A DNA stretch of 64,000 nucleotides from [Eubacterium] eligens ATCC 27750 (GTDB lineage: Bacteria > Bacillota > Clostridia > Lachnospirales > Lachnospiraceae): assembly GCF_000146185.1 (NCBI RefSeq), contig NC_012780.1, positions 496,001 to 560,000 on the forward strand. The letters are read 5' to 3'. The notes under the pieces are model-generated. The model searched no databases, was not told the origin of the DNA, and saw only the letters and a list, made by a program, of their open reading frames with translations. This document shows, piece by piece, positions 27,906 through 35,927 of the stretch (the first letter of the stretch is position 1; each line of letters opens with the position of its first letter). Made by a program: the position numbers and the translations under genes.

Positions 27906-29036
27906 TCATTTTTCTTTATGTTTGTCTGTCAGCAGAACTGACATTATCAATGAAGTTATCGGCACTGTAAGTATTATGCCCATTGTTCCTGATATTCCAC
28001 GCATTATCTCGATTGCAACAGAGTACATGTTAAGAATCTGATGCATCTGGTATGAATAAGCGTATATTATCATGACAAGTCCCAGACTTCCTCCTGCATA
28101 AGCAAGAATAAGTGTGTTAGACATTGTTCCTATCATATCACGTCCAATATTAATTCCTGCACGGAATATTTCCTTTGCTGATATGTCAGGTCTGTTTTCT
28201 TTAATCTCATGTAATGATGATGAAACTGACATTGCAACATCCATTACTGCTCCTAACGATGCAATCAGTATTCCTGAAAACAGCATACCGCCTATATCAA
28301 GCTTTGAATTCTGACCTACATATATAAGATTCTCTATATCATCAACATTATATCCTGTTACATGTCCAAAATGTCCAAAAACAAGTGCTATAAGACCTGA
28401 TACAACTACTCCGACTATTGTACCAAGCATAGCACCAATTGATTTCTTCTGAAAATCTGCCAGCAGAATAAATGTTATTAGCGTAATTATGACAACTGAT
28501 AATGTAGCTGCAATAAATGGTGAAACACCTATATACATCATCGGAATATACATCATTACTACAACTGCAAATGTGAATATAAGTGCAAGTACTGAATTGA
28601 AACCTTTCTTTCCTCCAACCAGCCACATAAGTCCGAAAAATGCTGCTAATAACGCAATTATCTCCGGTTCACGGTCATAATTATATACATTGGCTGAGAG
28701 GTTTCCATTATATTCACTTATATTAGCTATTACCCTTGTTCCAACCTTACAGTTAGCTCCGTACAGATATCCGTTAAGACTGTACGCTTTTACTTCTTCT
28801 CCATTGTGGCTTCCTGATTTAATACGTAAAACAACCTCCTGGCTGTCGCCGCTTTCTAAGTCAGCGACAGCCTGAAGGTCTTCTTTATCATTCTGTATAA
28901 CCACTGCTTTAACAAACTTAGTATTGTCTTTGGCAAGCAGTGGTTTTCTTTCTACACTGGTGTAGAATAGAAACATCGCAATCATAATAAGTGCCACAAC
29001 AAGGTATTTACCAAATGTGTCTATTATCTTTCGCAA
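27906..29036 (-). CDS. YibE/F-family membrane protein
   Basis: A 376-residue protein: an N-terminal span, an extracytoplasmic beta-rich part to about residue 115, then about seven spans with the YibE/F hallmark region around GGMLFSGILIASLGAVMDVAMS and GRDMIGTMSNTLILAYAGGSL. The family's function is unknown; it is widespread in Firmicutes. No ATG begins the conserved frame; a TTG at 29036 follows AAGAAGGAAG at suitable distance and overlaps the phosphoesterase gene by 13 bases, so the two are translationally linked. Confidence 0.82.
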   Translation of the reverse strand: MRKIIDTFGKYLVVALIMIAMFLFYTSVERKPLLAKDNTKFVKAVVIQNDKEDLQAVADLESGDSQEVVLRIKSGSHNGEEVKAYSLNGYLYGANCKVGTRVIANISEYNGNLSANVYNYDREPEIIALLAAFFGLMWLVGGKKGFNSVLALIFTFAVVVMMYIPMMYIGVSPFIAATLSVVIITLITFILLADFQKKSIGAMLGTIVGVVVSGLIALVFGHFGHVTGYNVDDIENLIYVGQNSKLDIGGMLFSGILIASLGAVMDVAMSVSSSLHEIKENRPDISAKEIFRAGINIGRDMIGTMSNTLILAYAGGSLGLVMIIYAYSYQMHQILNMYSVAIEIMRGISGTMGIILTVPITSLIMSVLLTDKHKEK

Positions 29037-31129
29037 ATGTCTTCCTTCTTTCTGATTCCAACTATAACAGCGCCGATACCTGCTGCGGCGGCAGCCATAC
29101 AAGCATATACTCTTGCAAGCATGTTATCTCCTGTCTGTGGAGCTTTACCATTATCTGTCGAAGAATTATCGGTTGATGAGTTATCTGCTGATGAGACTTC
29201 TGCCGGTGCAGATGGTTCTGTTACAGTATCGTTATCATCCTGTACAGTAAGTGCATTAATTGCATTAACAACTGCAGTTTTTGCATCCTCTAATGCCTTG
29301 GCATCAATCTTAGGTGCATTCTCTGACTTATAATCTGCAAGCTGTGCCTGTGCACCTTCCTGTGCCTGAATGTATATAGTCTTGTCCAGAAGTGTTGATA
29401 CGCCCTTCTTAAATCTGTTAACACTCTTTCCGCTTTCAGATGTTGACTTGTCTGCTGCATTCTTTACTGAACCGTAGCCTGATACTCTGTCAGTATCTTT
29501 GCCATAATTGGTTGTAATATCTGCAATCATAGGGTCTGAAGCTGTTGTATATGCTGCCTTAATCTGCTTTAATGCTGAAAGCGCATCCTTAAGAGAATTC
29601 ATGCTGTCTTCTGTATAATTAACCTCTGTGCCGTTAATTAAAGCCTCTGCATTATTAATAACCTCATCCACTGACATATCTGTATTAGTCTTATTGATTG
29701 TAAAATCATCAGCATATTTATTACCATTGTAGTCATATGTCTTGATGGTAAGTGAGCCGCTTGAAAAATCAATTGTTGAGAATGATGGGAGGCATGCATT
29801 AGTTCTCTCTGCAATGTAGTATGGTGTGTAGTTAAGCAGATTGTAGTACTTAGAACCTGAGCCTGAACCTGTTGTTATATAAAGAGTTCCATCCGGATTA
29901 GTTACTGAACCGCTGCTTATATCATAGTCAACTACATTTCCATCAAGAATCTGATAACTTCTTGAAAATGTGTGGTCATGTCCTGTAAGACATATATCAA
30001 TGTTAAATTCGTCCATTAATGGTGCAAATACAATTCTGTTAGTAGCAGCATCTGTATCTGCATGTGGCTGTCCTGAACCATAGATATCGCTATGGAATAT
30101 TACAACCTTCCACTTAGCATCAGGATTGCTTGCAACAGCCTTATTCATAAATGTTCTGTGCTCCTCCTGATTACGGTTGTTGCTGTTTAATGAAATGAAT
30201 AATACATCTCCATAGTTGAAATAGAAATCACTTCCTGCTGCTGTGCTTCCTAACTTATCCTCTGAATTAGGATTGTTAAAATGTGCTGAGTAATCTGAAC
30301 CTGCCATATCGTGGTTACCGATTGTTGCAGCGATTGGAAGGCTTCTGAATACTGATGGATAAAGATATCCTGCATACTCGCTCTCTCTTGTCTTTTTATC
30401 ATTATCCTTAGTTGCACCAGACTGGTTAATCTGATCACCTGCTGATAAAAGAAACGATGCATCAGGACATGTCTTTAATGCCTGTTGCATTGTCTTGTTC
30501 CAGTTGTATGCATCTCTTGCAACACTGGCATCATTAGCTGAATAATCTGAACTGCTTCCTGAAGCACCAACCTGTGGGTCACCGGTAAGAATAACTGAAA
30601 ACTTATCCGTTGCCTTAGTTGTATAATCATACTCAGCAGACCATATACTGTCATCTCCTGTGTAATTGTCTGTATACTGGTAATGATACTGTGTGTTCTC
30701 TTCAAAATAATCAGCTATGTTTACCTTATTGGCTGCACTGTATGACTTTCCCTGCCAGTTCTCAGCACTGATAGCCTCTGCATTACCTGTTACAACCTTG
30801 GCTGATGACTTTGAACCATCCTTCCATACCTTTACTGCCGGTGTTCCTTTTCCAGCTGAATACCATGAAAAATTAAGATCTGCCGCATCTGAACCTGGAG
30901 TTAAAGCTACATTTTCAGTCTGTGCATAAGCTTTTTCTCCTCCCTGCCATACATTAGAAAGCCAGTTCTGGAAATCAGCTGAATTATCTGTATCCTGCTT
31001 GAATGTACTCTGACTTACATCCGCCTCACCATATGCAAATGCATTAATAAGTGGTACCTGACTTACAAGAACTGTTGACATTGCAGCAAGTGCTGCACCT
31101 TTTCTTAATAAATTCTTACTTCTCTTCAT
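29024..31129 (-). CDS. Secreted, sortase-anchored purple-acid-phosphatase-like metallophosphoesterase
   Basis: A 701-residue surface protein. It has a signal peptide (basic MKRSKNLLRKG, hydrophobic to about residue 30), a fibronectin-like N-terminal domain of purple acid phosphatases, and a calcineurin-type catalytic domain with the metal motifs ILTGDPQ, SAGDQIN, GNHD, FHSDIYG and TGHDH. A helical region with FIVAR-like repeats and a Thr/Ser-rich stalk follow. The C terminus is APQTG, a hydrophobic span and RKK, a variant LPXTG sorting signal. It probably releases phosphate from nucleotides or phosphoesters at the cell surface. The start at 31129 follows GGAGGA. It is cotranslated with a YibE/F gene. 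Confidence 0.88.
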   Translation of the reverse strand: MKRSKNLLRKGAALAAMSTVLVSQVPLINAFAYGEADVSQSTFKQDTDNSADFQNWLSNVWQGGEKAYAQTENVALTPGSDAADLNFSWYSAGKGTPAVKVWKDGSKSSAKVVTGNAEAISAENWQGKSYSAANKVNIADYFEENTQYHYQYTDNYTGDDSIWSAEYDYTTKATDKFSVILTGDPQVGASGSSSDYSANDASVARDAYNWNKTMQQALKTCPDASFLLSAGDQINQSGATKDNDKKTRESEYAGYLYPSVFRSLPIAATIGNHDMAGSDYSAHFNNPNSEDKLGSTAAGSDFYFNYGDVLFISLNSNNRNQEEHRTFMNKAVASNPDAKWKVVIFHSDIYGSGQPHADTDAATNRIVFAPLMDEFNIDICLTGHDHTFSRSYQILDGNVVDYDISSGSVTNPDGTLYITTGSGSGSKYYNLLNYTPYYIAERTNACLPSFSTIDFSSGSLTIKTYDYNGNKYADDFTINKTNTDMSVDEVINNAEALINGTEVNYTEDSMNSLKDALSALKQIKAAYTTASDPMIADITTNYGKDTDRVSGYGSVKNAADKSTSESGKSVNRFKKGVSTLLDKTIYIQAQEGAQAQLADYKSENAPKIDAKALEDAKTAVVNAINALTVQDDNDTVTEPSAPAEVSSADNSSTDNSSTDNGKAPQTGDNMLARVYACMAAAAAGIGAVIVGIRKKEDICER

Positions 31130-31253
31130 TTTTTCCTCCACATAATGAGATATATTTATTCGTATACTGTTGTGCAACGAATTGCCATTACTATATCCCT
31201 ATGTGGTAAACTTACAATAATTGCCCTGTAAATCTTATGTAAAATTCTTGTTG

Positions 31254-31293
31254 TAAGCAAAAAAATAAGACACAGATGTTTAATGTCTGTGTC
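31254..31293 (-). terminator. Intrinsic terminator after the aminotransferase gene
   Basis: On the - strand ACACAGA...TCTGTGT forms a stem with an AT-rich loop and is followed by TTATTTTTTT. It closes the aminotransferase transcript. Confidence 0.75.
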
Positions 31294-31306
31294 CGATTTT
31301 TTCAAT
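31290..31306. repeat. 17-bp copy of the repeat that flanks the amidase gene
   Basis: On the - strand ATTGAAAAAATCGGACA lies directly after the TAA of the aminotransferase gene. The same 17 bases form the core of the two 22-bp repeats at 46840 and 47833, which are also at gene 3' ends. A chance match is possible for this A-rich word. Confidence 0.5.
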
Positions 31307-32659
31307 TTATTTATTTTCAAGCTTTGTAATACATTTATCCAGAGATGTTGCAAACCAGTCAATATCATTCTCTGAAAATACCATTGGTGGACGAAGCTTT
31401 AAGATATTTCCGTAATGACCTATAACTGATGTAAGAATATGCTCATCTCTTAACATCTCTATTACATTCAACGCCATATCTTTATCAGGTGTCTTGTTGC
31501 CATCATTCTTAACAAATTCAAATCCTAAGAACAAACCTGCACCTCTTACATCACCTACTGATTCAGGATGACGCTTCTGTACCTCTTTTAGTGCCTTAAG
31601 AAGTGCCGCACCTGCTTTCTTACAGTGTTCCTGAAGATTTTCATCCTTAATATATTTAAGAACAGCCTGAGCGGCAGCTATTGATACAGGATTACCACCA
31701 AATGTGTTAAAGTAAGGAAGCTTGTCGCTGAAGGCTGCAAGTACATCCTCCTTTGCAGCTAGTCCTGAGATTGGAATTCCGTTACCCATCGGCTTACCCA
31801 TTGTTATCATATCAGGGACAATTCCGTGTCTTGCAAATCCAAAGAATGCCTGTCCGGTTCTTGCAAATCCCGGCTGAACCTCATCTGCTATAAATACTCC
31901 GCCATTCTTATGTACAACATCTACTGTTGCTTTTAAGAATCCTACAGGGTCAGGATATATACCATCTGATGAGAATATTGAATCAGCAAGGAAACAAGAA
32001 AACTTATATCCTGCCTCATTTAATTCATCTATAGTCTTTTGCATCTCTGACGCATACCATGCTGTGAATTCTTCTGGTGTTCCACCATGACGGTAATAAT
32101 CTGGTGCTGTTATAAGCCTTACATTAGGAAGTAATGGCTGACCGGCTCCAAGTGAAGGTGAACAGCCTGATGTTAATGCACTTGTTCCGTGGTAGGCTTC
32201 CTGTGTGATAATTATACCGGTACCACCCGTATAGGCTTCTGCCACACGAAGTGCAAGGTCATTAGCTTCTGAACCTGTACACATATACATTATCTTATTA
32301 ATCTCATCAGGCATAAGTGCAAGCAGTTCTTCACTGTAATCAAGAATTTTTTCATGAAGATATCTTGTATGTGTATTAAGCGTTTTCATCTGTTCTGTAA
32401 CTGCATTTACAACAGCAGGGTTACAATGTCCTACACCAGCTACATTGTTATACATATCAAGATATTTGTTACCTTCATCATCCCACAGATAATCTCCTTC
32501 TCCACGGACAATGTTAATTGGCTTTCTATAAAAAAGTCTGTAAGCACCTCCAAGGTATTTTTCTCTCTTACTAATCATTTCCCTTGTTTTAGGACTTAAC
32601 ATAGATGCATATTCTTCCTTAAAACTGTTAGAGTCCATAATACTTGATTCTGTTGCCAT
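31307..32659 (-). CDS. Class III PLP-dependent aminotransferase
   Basis: A 450-residue enzyme of the ornithine/GABA aminotransferase fold. Visible motifs are MYNNVAGVGHCNP (substrate loop), CTGSEANDLALRVA (phosphate binding), IADEVQPGFARTG (Asp to the pyridine nitrogen) and TMGKPMGNG with the PLP lysine. The DEVQ...MGKPMGNG pattern recalls the AGXT2-like phospholyase branch as well as amine aminotransferases. It lies just downstream of the polyamine transporter genes, so a role in polyamine or other amine use is a fair inference, not proof. The start at 32659 follows GGAGGA. An attenuator-like leader precedes it. Confidence 0.85.
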   Translation of the reverse strand: MATESSIMDSNSFKEEYASMLSPKTREMISKREKYLGGAYRLFYRKPINIVRGEGDYLWDDEGNKYLDMYNNVAGVGHCNPAVVNAVTEQMKTLNTHTRYLHEKILDYSEELLALMPDEINKIMYMCTGSEANDLALRVAEAYTGGTGIIITQEAYHGTSALTSGCSPSLGAGQPLLPNVRLITAPDYYRHGGTPEEFTAWYASEMQKTIDELNEAGYKFSCFLADSIFSSDGIYPDPVGFLKATVDVVHKNGGVFIADEVQPGFARTGQAFFGFARHGIVPDMITMGKPMGNGIPISGLAAKEDVLAAFSDKLPYFNTFGGNPVSIAAAQAVLKYIKDENLQEHCKKAGAALLKALKEVQKRHPESVGDVRGAGLFLGFEFVKNDGNKTPDKDMALNVIEMLRDEHILTSVIGHYGNILKLRPPMVFSENDIDWFATSLDKCITKLENK

Positions 32660-32676
32660 AATTTCCTCCATTCTGC

Positions 32677-32789
32677 AAAAAGAAAAAGCACAGAACCTCT
32701 GATTTCTCAGAAATTCTGTGCTCCTTTGCACTGTCATACAGATTCATTCTGTCTGACATATATAATAGCAACATTTGGTTATTTGTCAA
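32677..32789 (-). promoter_or_regulatory. Promoter and two-hairpin leader with terminator upstream of the aminotransferase
   Basis: On the - strand TTGACA (32784-32789) is followed after 16 bases by TATTAT (32762-32767). The leader then has an 11-bp hairpin TGTCAGACAGA/TCTGTATGACA (32732-32758, one mismatch) and a long terminator hairpin beginning AGCACAGAA (32687-32722) with a T-rich tail, ending 15-20 bases before the ribosome site. A regulated leader (attenuator or unknown riboswitch) fits. It could instead simply be the end of the pot operon. Confidence 0.55.
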
Positions 32790-32807
32790 TTTATAATCAA
32801 ATGCTTA

Positions 32808-34328
32808 TTAATCATATTTCTTATTTATCTTAAGTTTTACAGATAATGCTATTAAAGTCACAACAATAATACCTGCAAGAACCCATATCCACACAGGAAC
32901 ATTCTTAATGTTATAACATCTTACATTAATCCACATCTGATTAATTCTTGTTGTCTCTTCAGCATCAAAATACTGCATAATGGCACTTCTATCCATAACC
33001 TCCTGCGTAGGATACTGTGCTGATAACTGTCTGTATGTCTGTTCTTCTGGAACTTTAAGTATATATCTTTCATCATCAGAATCACCTGAAAAGAAATATC
33101 CCAGAGGATAATCTACAACATCTGTATCACTTTCATCTGCTCCATAATTCCACTTTACATAATCGAATACAACATCACTGTCACCACCTGATATAACTGA
33201 TGTATATCCAATATAGCTCATGTTTCTTACAGCATTTTCAGGTTTAGACAGAAAGTTAATAAAGCTCTGTGCTGCCTGCTTTTTCTCTGAATTGCCATTA
33301 ATTCCAGACTTTAACATTACCCAGCCGTCAAAATAAAGGTTAGTACATTCTTCAGGTACTGCAAAGTTAAGCTGGAAATCATCCTCGTCAGCCTGGTCCA
33401 TAGTATATACAGCATCTCCAGACCACTGATAACCTGCGACTACCTTTCCTGTTATCATATCAGTCTTGGCACTGTCAGTCTCGAATGAATAGGCATTATT
33501 CTTAACTGACTGAAGATACTCCTGAATCCTGTCCACATTTGCCTCAGAAGTATCATTCATCTCCTCGGCAAGTCTTTCATGATAATCAGGACTGTTAATG
33601 AATGACGCTGACTTTAACTTGTCTGACTTAATTGCACCAACAGCTGCAAACATGGAATCTCTTACATTATCCTTAATTGTTATCTGACGTCTGAATTTGC
33701 TGTTATCAATTATCGTCCATGTAGATGCTTCTTTTTCTGTCACCTTATCAGGATTGTACACGATTCCTGTTATACCCCACATATATCCTGCAGCATAGCG
33801 GCTCCATGACTCACCATTAATCTTATTCTCGTCAAATGTTTTCTTGATAAATGGAGATACACCCTTAGCATAATAATTATTAGCAATCGATGTATCATAG
33901 AAATCATCTGAAAATGGCTCAAGCCAGTCCTCTGCCATAAGCTTCATTATCATATATTCTGAAGGACAGATTACATCGTAATCATCACCCAGAGTAAGCA
34001 TGTTGTACAACTCCTCGTTAGTTCCAAGACAGCTGTACTGTACCTTAACTTTCTTGCCATAATTCTCATAATACCAGTTCTCGAAATCAGTAATTATCGA
34101 ATTCTCACCCTTTATGCTTCCGCTCTCAAGGTCAATTATATCATCATCACTCCAGTCTCCTGTATCAATATATTCTTCCCAGTTGCACACACGGAGTATG
34201 ATTGTATCGTCTGCTGCCACCGCTGTAAGACTGTTTGTATTAAACACTCCTGTTACCGCTGCTGCGCCGCTTACTGCCATTAAAGCTGACAGTATTAACG
34301 CATTTATCTTTCCAATAATCTTATTCAT
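32808..34328 (-). CDS. potD: Spermidine/putrescine-binding protein PotD with C-terminal membrane anchor
   Basis: A 506-residue substrate-binding protein. It has an N-terminal signal peptide with AVAA before a probable cleavage site near residue 40 and no lipobox Cys. The mature part starts LRVCNWEEYID, the usual PotD opening, with further PotD blocks such as YDVICPSEYMI and GYQWSGDAVY. Unlike most PotD proteins (about 350 residues, lipid anchored) it ends in a transmembrane helix (VWIWVLAGIIVVTLIALSV) and a basic tail, so it is anchored by its C terminus. The start at 34328 overlaps the potC end by 8 bases. Imports polyamines with PotABC. Confidence 0.9.
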   Translation of the reverse strand: MNKIIGKINALILSALMAVSGAAAVTGVFNTNSLTAVAADDTIILRVCNWEEYIDTGDWSDDDIIDLESGSIKGENSIITDFENWYYENYGKKVKVQYSCLGTNEELYNMLTLGDDYDVICPSEYMIMKLMAEDWLEPFSDDFYDTSIANNYYAKGVSPFIKKTFDENKINGESWSRYAAGYMWGITGIVYNPDKVTEKEASTWTIIDNSKFRRQITIKDNVRDSMFAAVGAIKSDKLKSASFINSPDYHERLAEEMNDTSEANVDRIQEYLQSVKNNAYSFETDSAKTDMITGKVVAGYQWSGDAVYTMDQADEDDFQLNFAVPEECTNLYFDGWVMLKSGINGNSEKKQAAQSFINFLSKPENAVRNMSYIGYTSVISGGDSDVVFDYVKWNYGADESDTDVVDYPLGYFFSGDSDDERYILKVPEEQTYRQLSAQYPTQEVMDRSAIMQYFDAEETTRINQMWINVRCYNIKNVPVWIWVLAGIIVVTLIALSVKLKINKKYD

Positions 34329-35130
34329 CAGCTCCGGCCTCCTCTCGTACAGCTTTTCTTGCTGGTGCAAGATTAATTGCTATCTCAACTACAATAACAA
34401 TAAGGAATATTATTGTAGATAAAGCCCACAAAGCAGTCTTGATATCAGTCTGTGAACCCTTGGTTGCATTAACAACATAAGTACTTATTGTATCAAATGT
34501 TGCAGGCTTAGTGTATGTTGCAACGAAATAATCATCCAGTGATAATGTAACTGCCATAACAAATCCTGATGCTATGCCGGAAGCAATCTGAGGTATTATT
34601 ATCTTAAAAAGTGCATACACAGGTGTTGCACCAAGGTCAAGTGCAGCTTCATACAGACTTGGATCCATCTGTTTTAATTTAGGAACAACAGCCAGATATA
34701 CGAACGGTGCACTCAGTATAACATGTCCCACAACAAGAGGAATATACGTATCCTTACTGACACCTAATACGACTACAAGAAGGATACAGATAGAAAAACC
34801 TGTAACTACATCTGCATTGACAACAGGAACCTGATTAAGAACTGACATTGCTCCTTTTACTTTTCCCTTTGAATAAAATGCACCTATAGCACCTGTTGTT
34901 CCAAGTATTGTTGCAAGTACAGCACTTCCAACAGCAAGCAGCACAGAACCGATTATCATATTAATAAGCTCCGGAGTCGTAAAAAGTGTTACATAATTAT
35001 GCATTGAAAATGCATGTATTGCTCCTATATTAGCGGCATCCGTAAAACTGTATACTGCAAGCACAAGAATTGGAATATACATGAACAAAAGGACAATGCA
35101 TATAATCATATATTTCAGAAATTTCTTCAT
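34321..35130 (-). CDS. potC: Polyamine ABC transporter permease PotC
   Basis: A 269-residue binding-protein-dependent permease with six spans and the cytoplasmic EAA loop (SLYEAALDLGATPVYALFKIIIPQI), which docks on the ATPase. Length and sequence (MYIPILVLAVYSF near the start) fit PotC. It overlaps potB by one base (TAATG-type) and potD by 8 bases, so the operon is tightly coupled in the order A-B-C-D. Confidence 0.92.
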   Translation of the reverse strand: MKKFLKYMIICIVLLFMYIPILVLAVYSFTDAANIGAIHAFSMHNYVTLFTTPELINMIIGSVLLAVGSAVLATILGTTGAIGAFYSKGKVKGAMSVLNQVPVVNADVVTGFSICILLVVVLGVSKDTYIPLVVGHVILSAPFVYLAVVPKLKQMDPSLYEAALDLGATPVYALFKIIIPQIASGIASGFVMAVTLSLDDYFVATYTKPATFDTISTYVVNATKGSQTDIKTALWALSTIIFLIVIVVEIAINLAPARKAVREEAGADE

Positions 35131-35915
35131 TATACAAGTCCTCCTCTTCCAGCATTTTCTGACTCTTTATCACCCGAAACCAGAGTGACAATACATATAA
35201 TAACAAGAAGTATCAGTGCTATCATTGAGCCATTGTGCCAGTCATATGCACTGAAATAACTTCCAATCAGACTACCCATAATATATGTGCTGTTATAAAG
35301 CATATCAAGAACTACATAGTTAGTCATTGCCGGAAGGAATACCATTGACACACCACTGACAATTCCCGGAACAGACAATGGCAGTATAACCTTGATAAAT
35401 GTCTGGAAATTATCCGCACCAAGATCCGATGCTGCTTCAATAACACTCTTATCAAGCTTTGAAAGCGTTGTATATAACGGAAGTATCATGAATGGAAGAA
35501 AATCGTATGTCATTCCTATTATCGTATTGATAAACGGATAATACGCAAGATTTCCCTCAATCATTGATAATATCTCTTTAAGTGCGGTAATTCTTAATGT
35601 GAAATTAATCCACATAGGCATAACAAAAAGCAGAAGTATTACCGCTTTTCTCTTTAACTTACTCTGTGAAAGTATATACGCTACAGGATAAGCAATTATA
35701 AGACAGACTGCAGTTGCAACAAATGCAAGTACAAGACTGTAACACAGAGTTCCAAGTGTATTAGGGTCTGTAAAAAAATTCTGCAGATTAACCATGCTGA
35801 ATTGTCCCTGCCCGTTAGTAAATGCATAATATACAAGGACAAGCAGTGGTGCTGCAACAAATAATATAAGAAACAGCCCATAAGGGATTCCAAGATATTT
35901 GCGTGAAAAAGACAT
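35130..35915 (-). CDS. potB: Polyamine ABC transporter permease PotB
   Basis: A 261-residue permease with six spans and the EAA loop (SVIEAASDLGADNFQTFIKVILPLS). It opens with LFLILFVAAPLLVLVYYAF as PotB proteins do. It starts 12 bases after the potA stop. Forms the membrane channel with PotC. Confidence 0.92.
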   Translation of the reverse strand: MSFSRKYLGIPYGLFLILFVAAPLLVLVYYAFTNGQGQFSMVNLQNFFTDPNTLGTLCYSLVLAFVATAVCLIIAYPVAYILSQSKLKRKAVILLLFVMPMWINFTLRITALKEILSMIEGNLAYYPFINTIIGMTYDFLPFMILPLYTTLSKLDKSVIEAASDLGADNFQTFIKVILPLSVPGIVSGVSMVFLPAMTNYVVLDMLYNSTYIMGSLIGSYFSAYDWHNGSMIALILLVIICIVTLVSGDKESENAGRGGLV

Positions 35916-35927
35916 ATTTCTATCCCC

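Noticed and set aside
32677..32789. Guanidine-II type riboswitch
   Set aside because: Two hairpins precede the gene, but neither loop has the ACGR sequence that defines that class.
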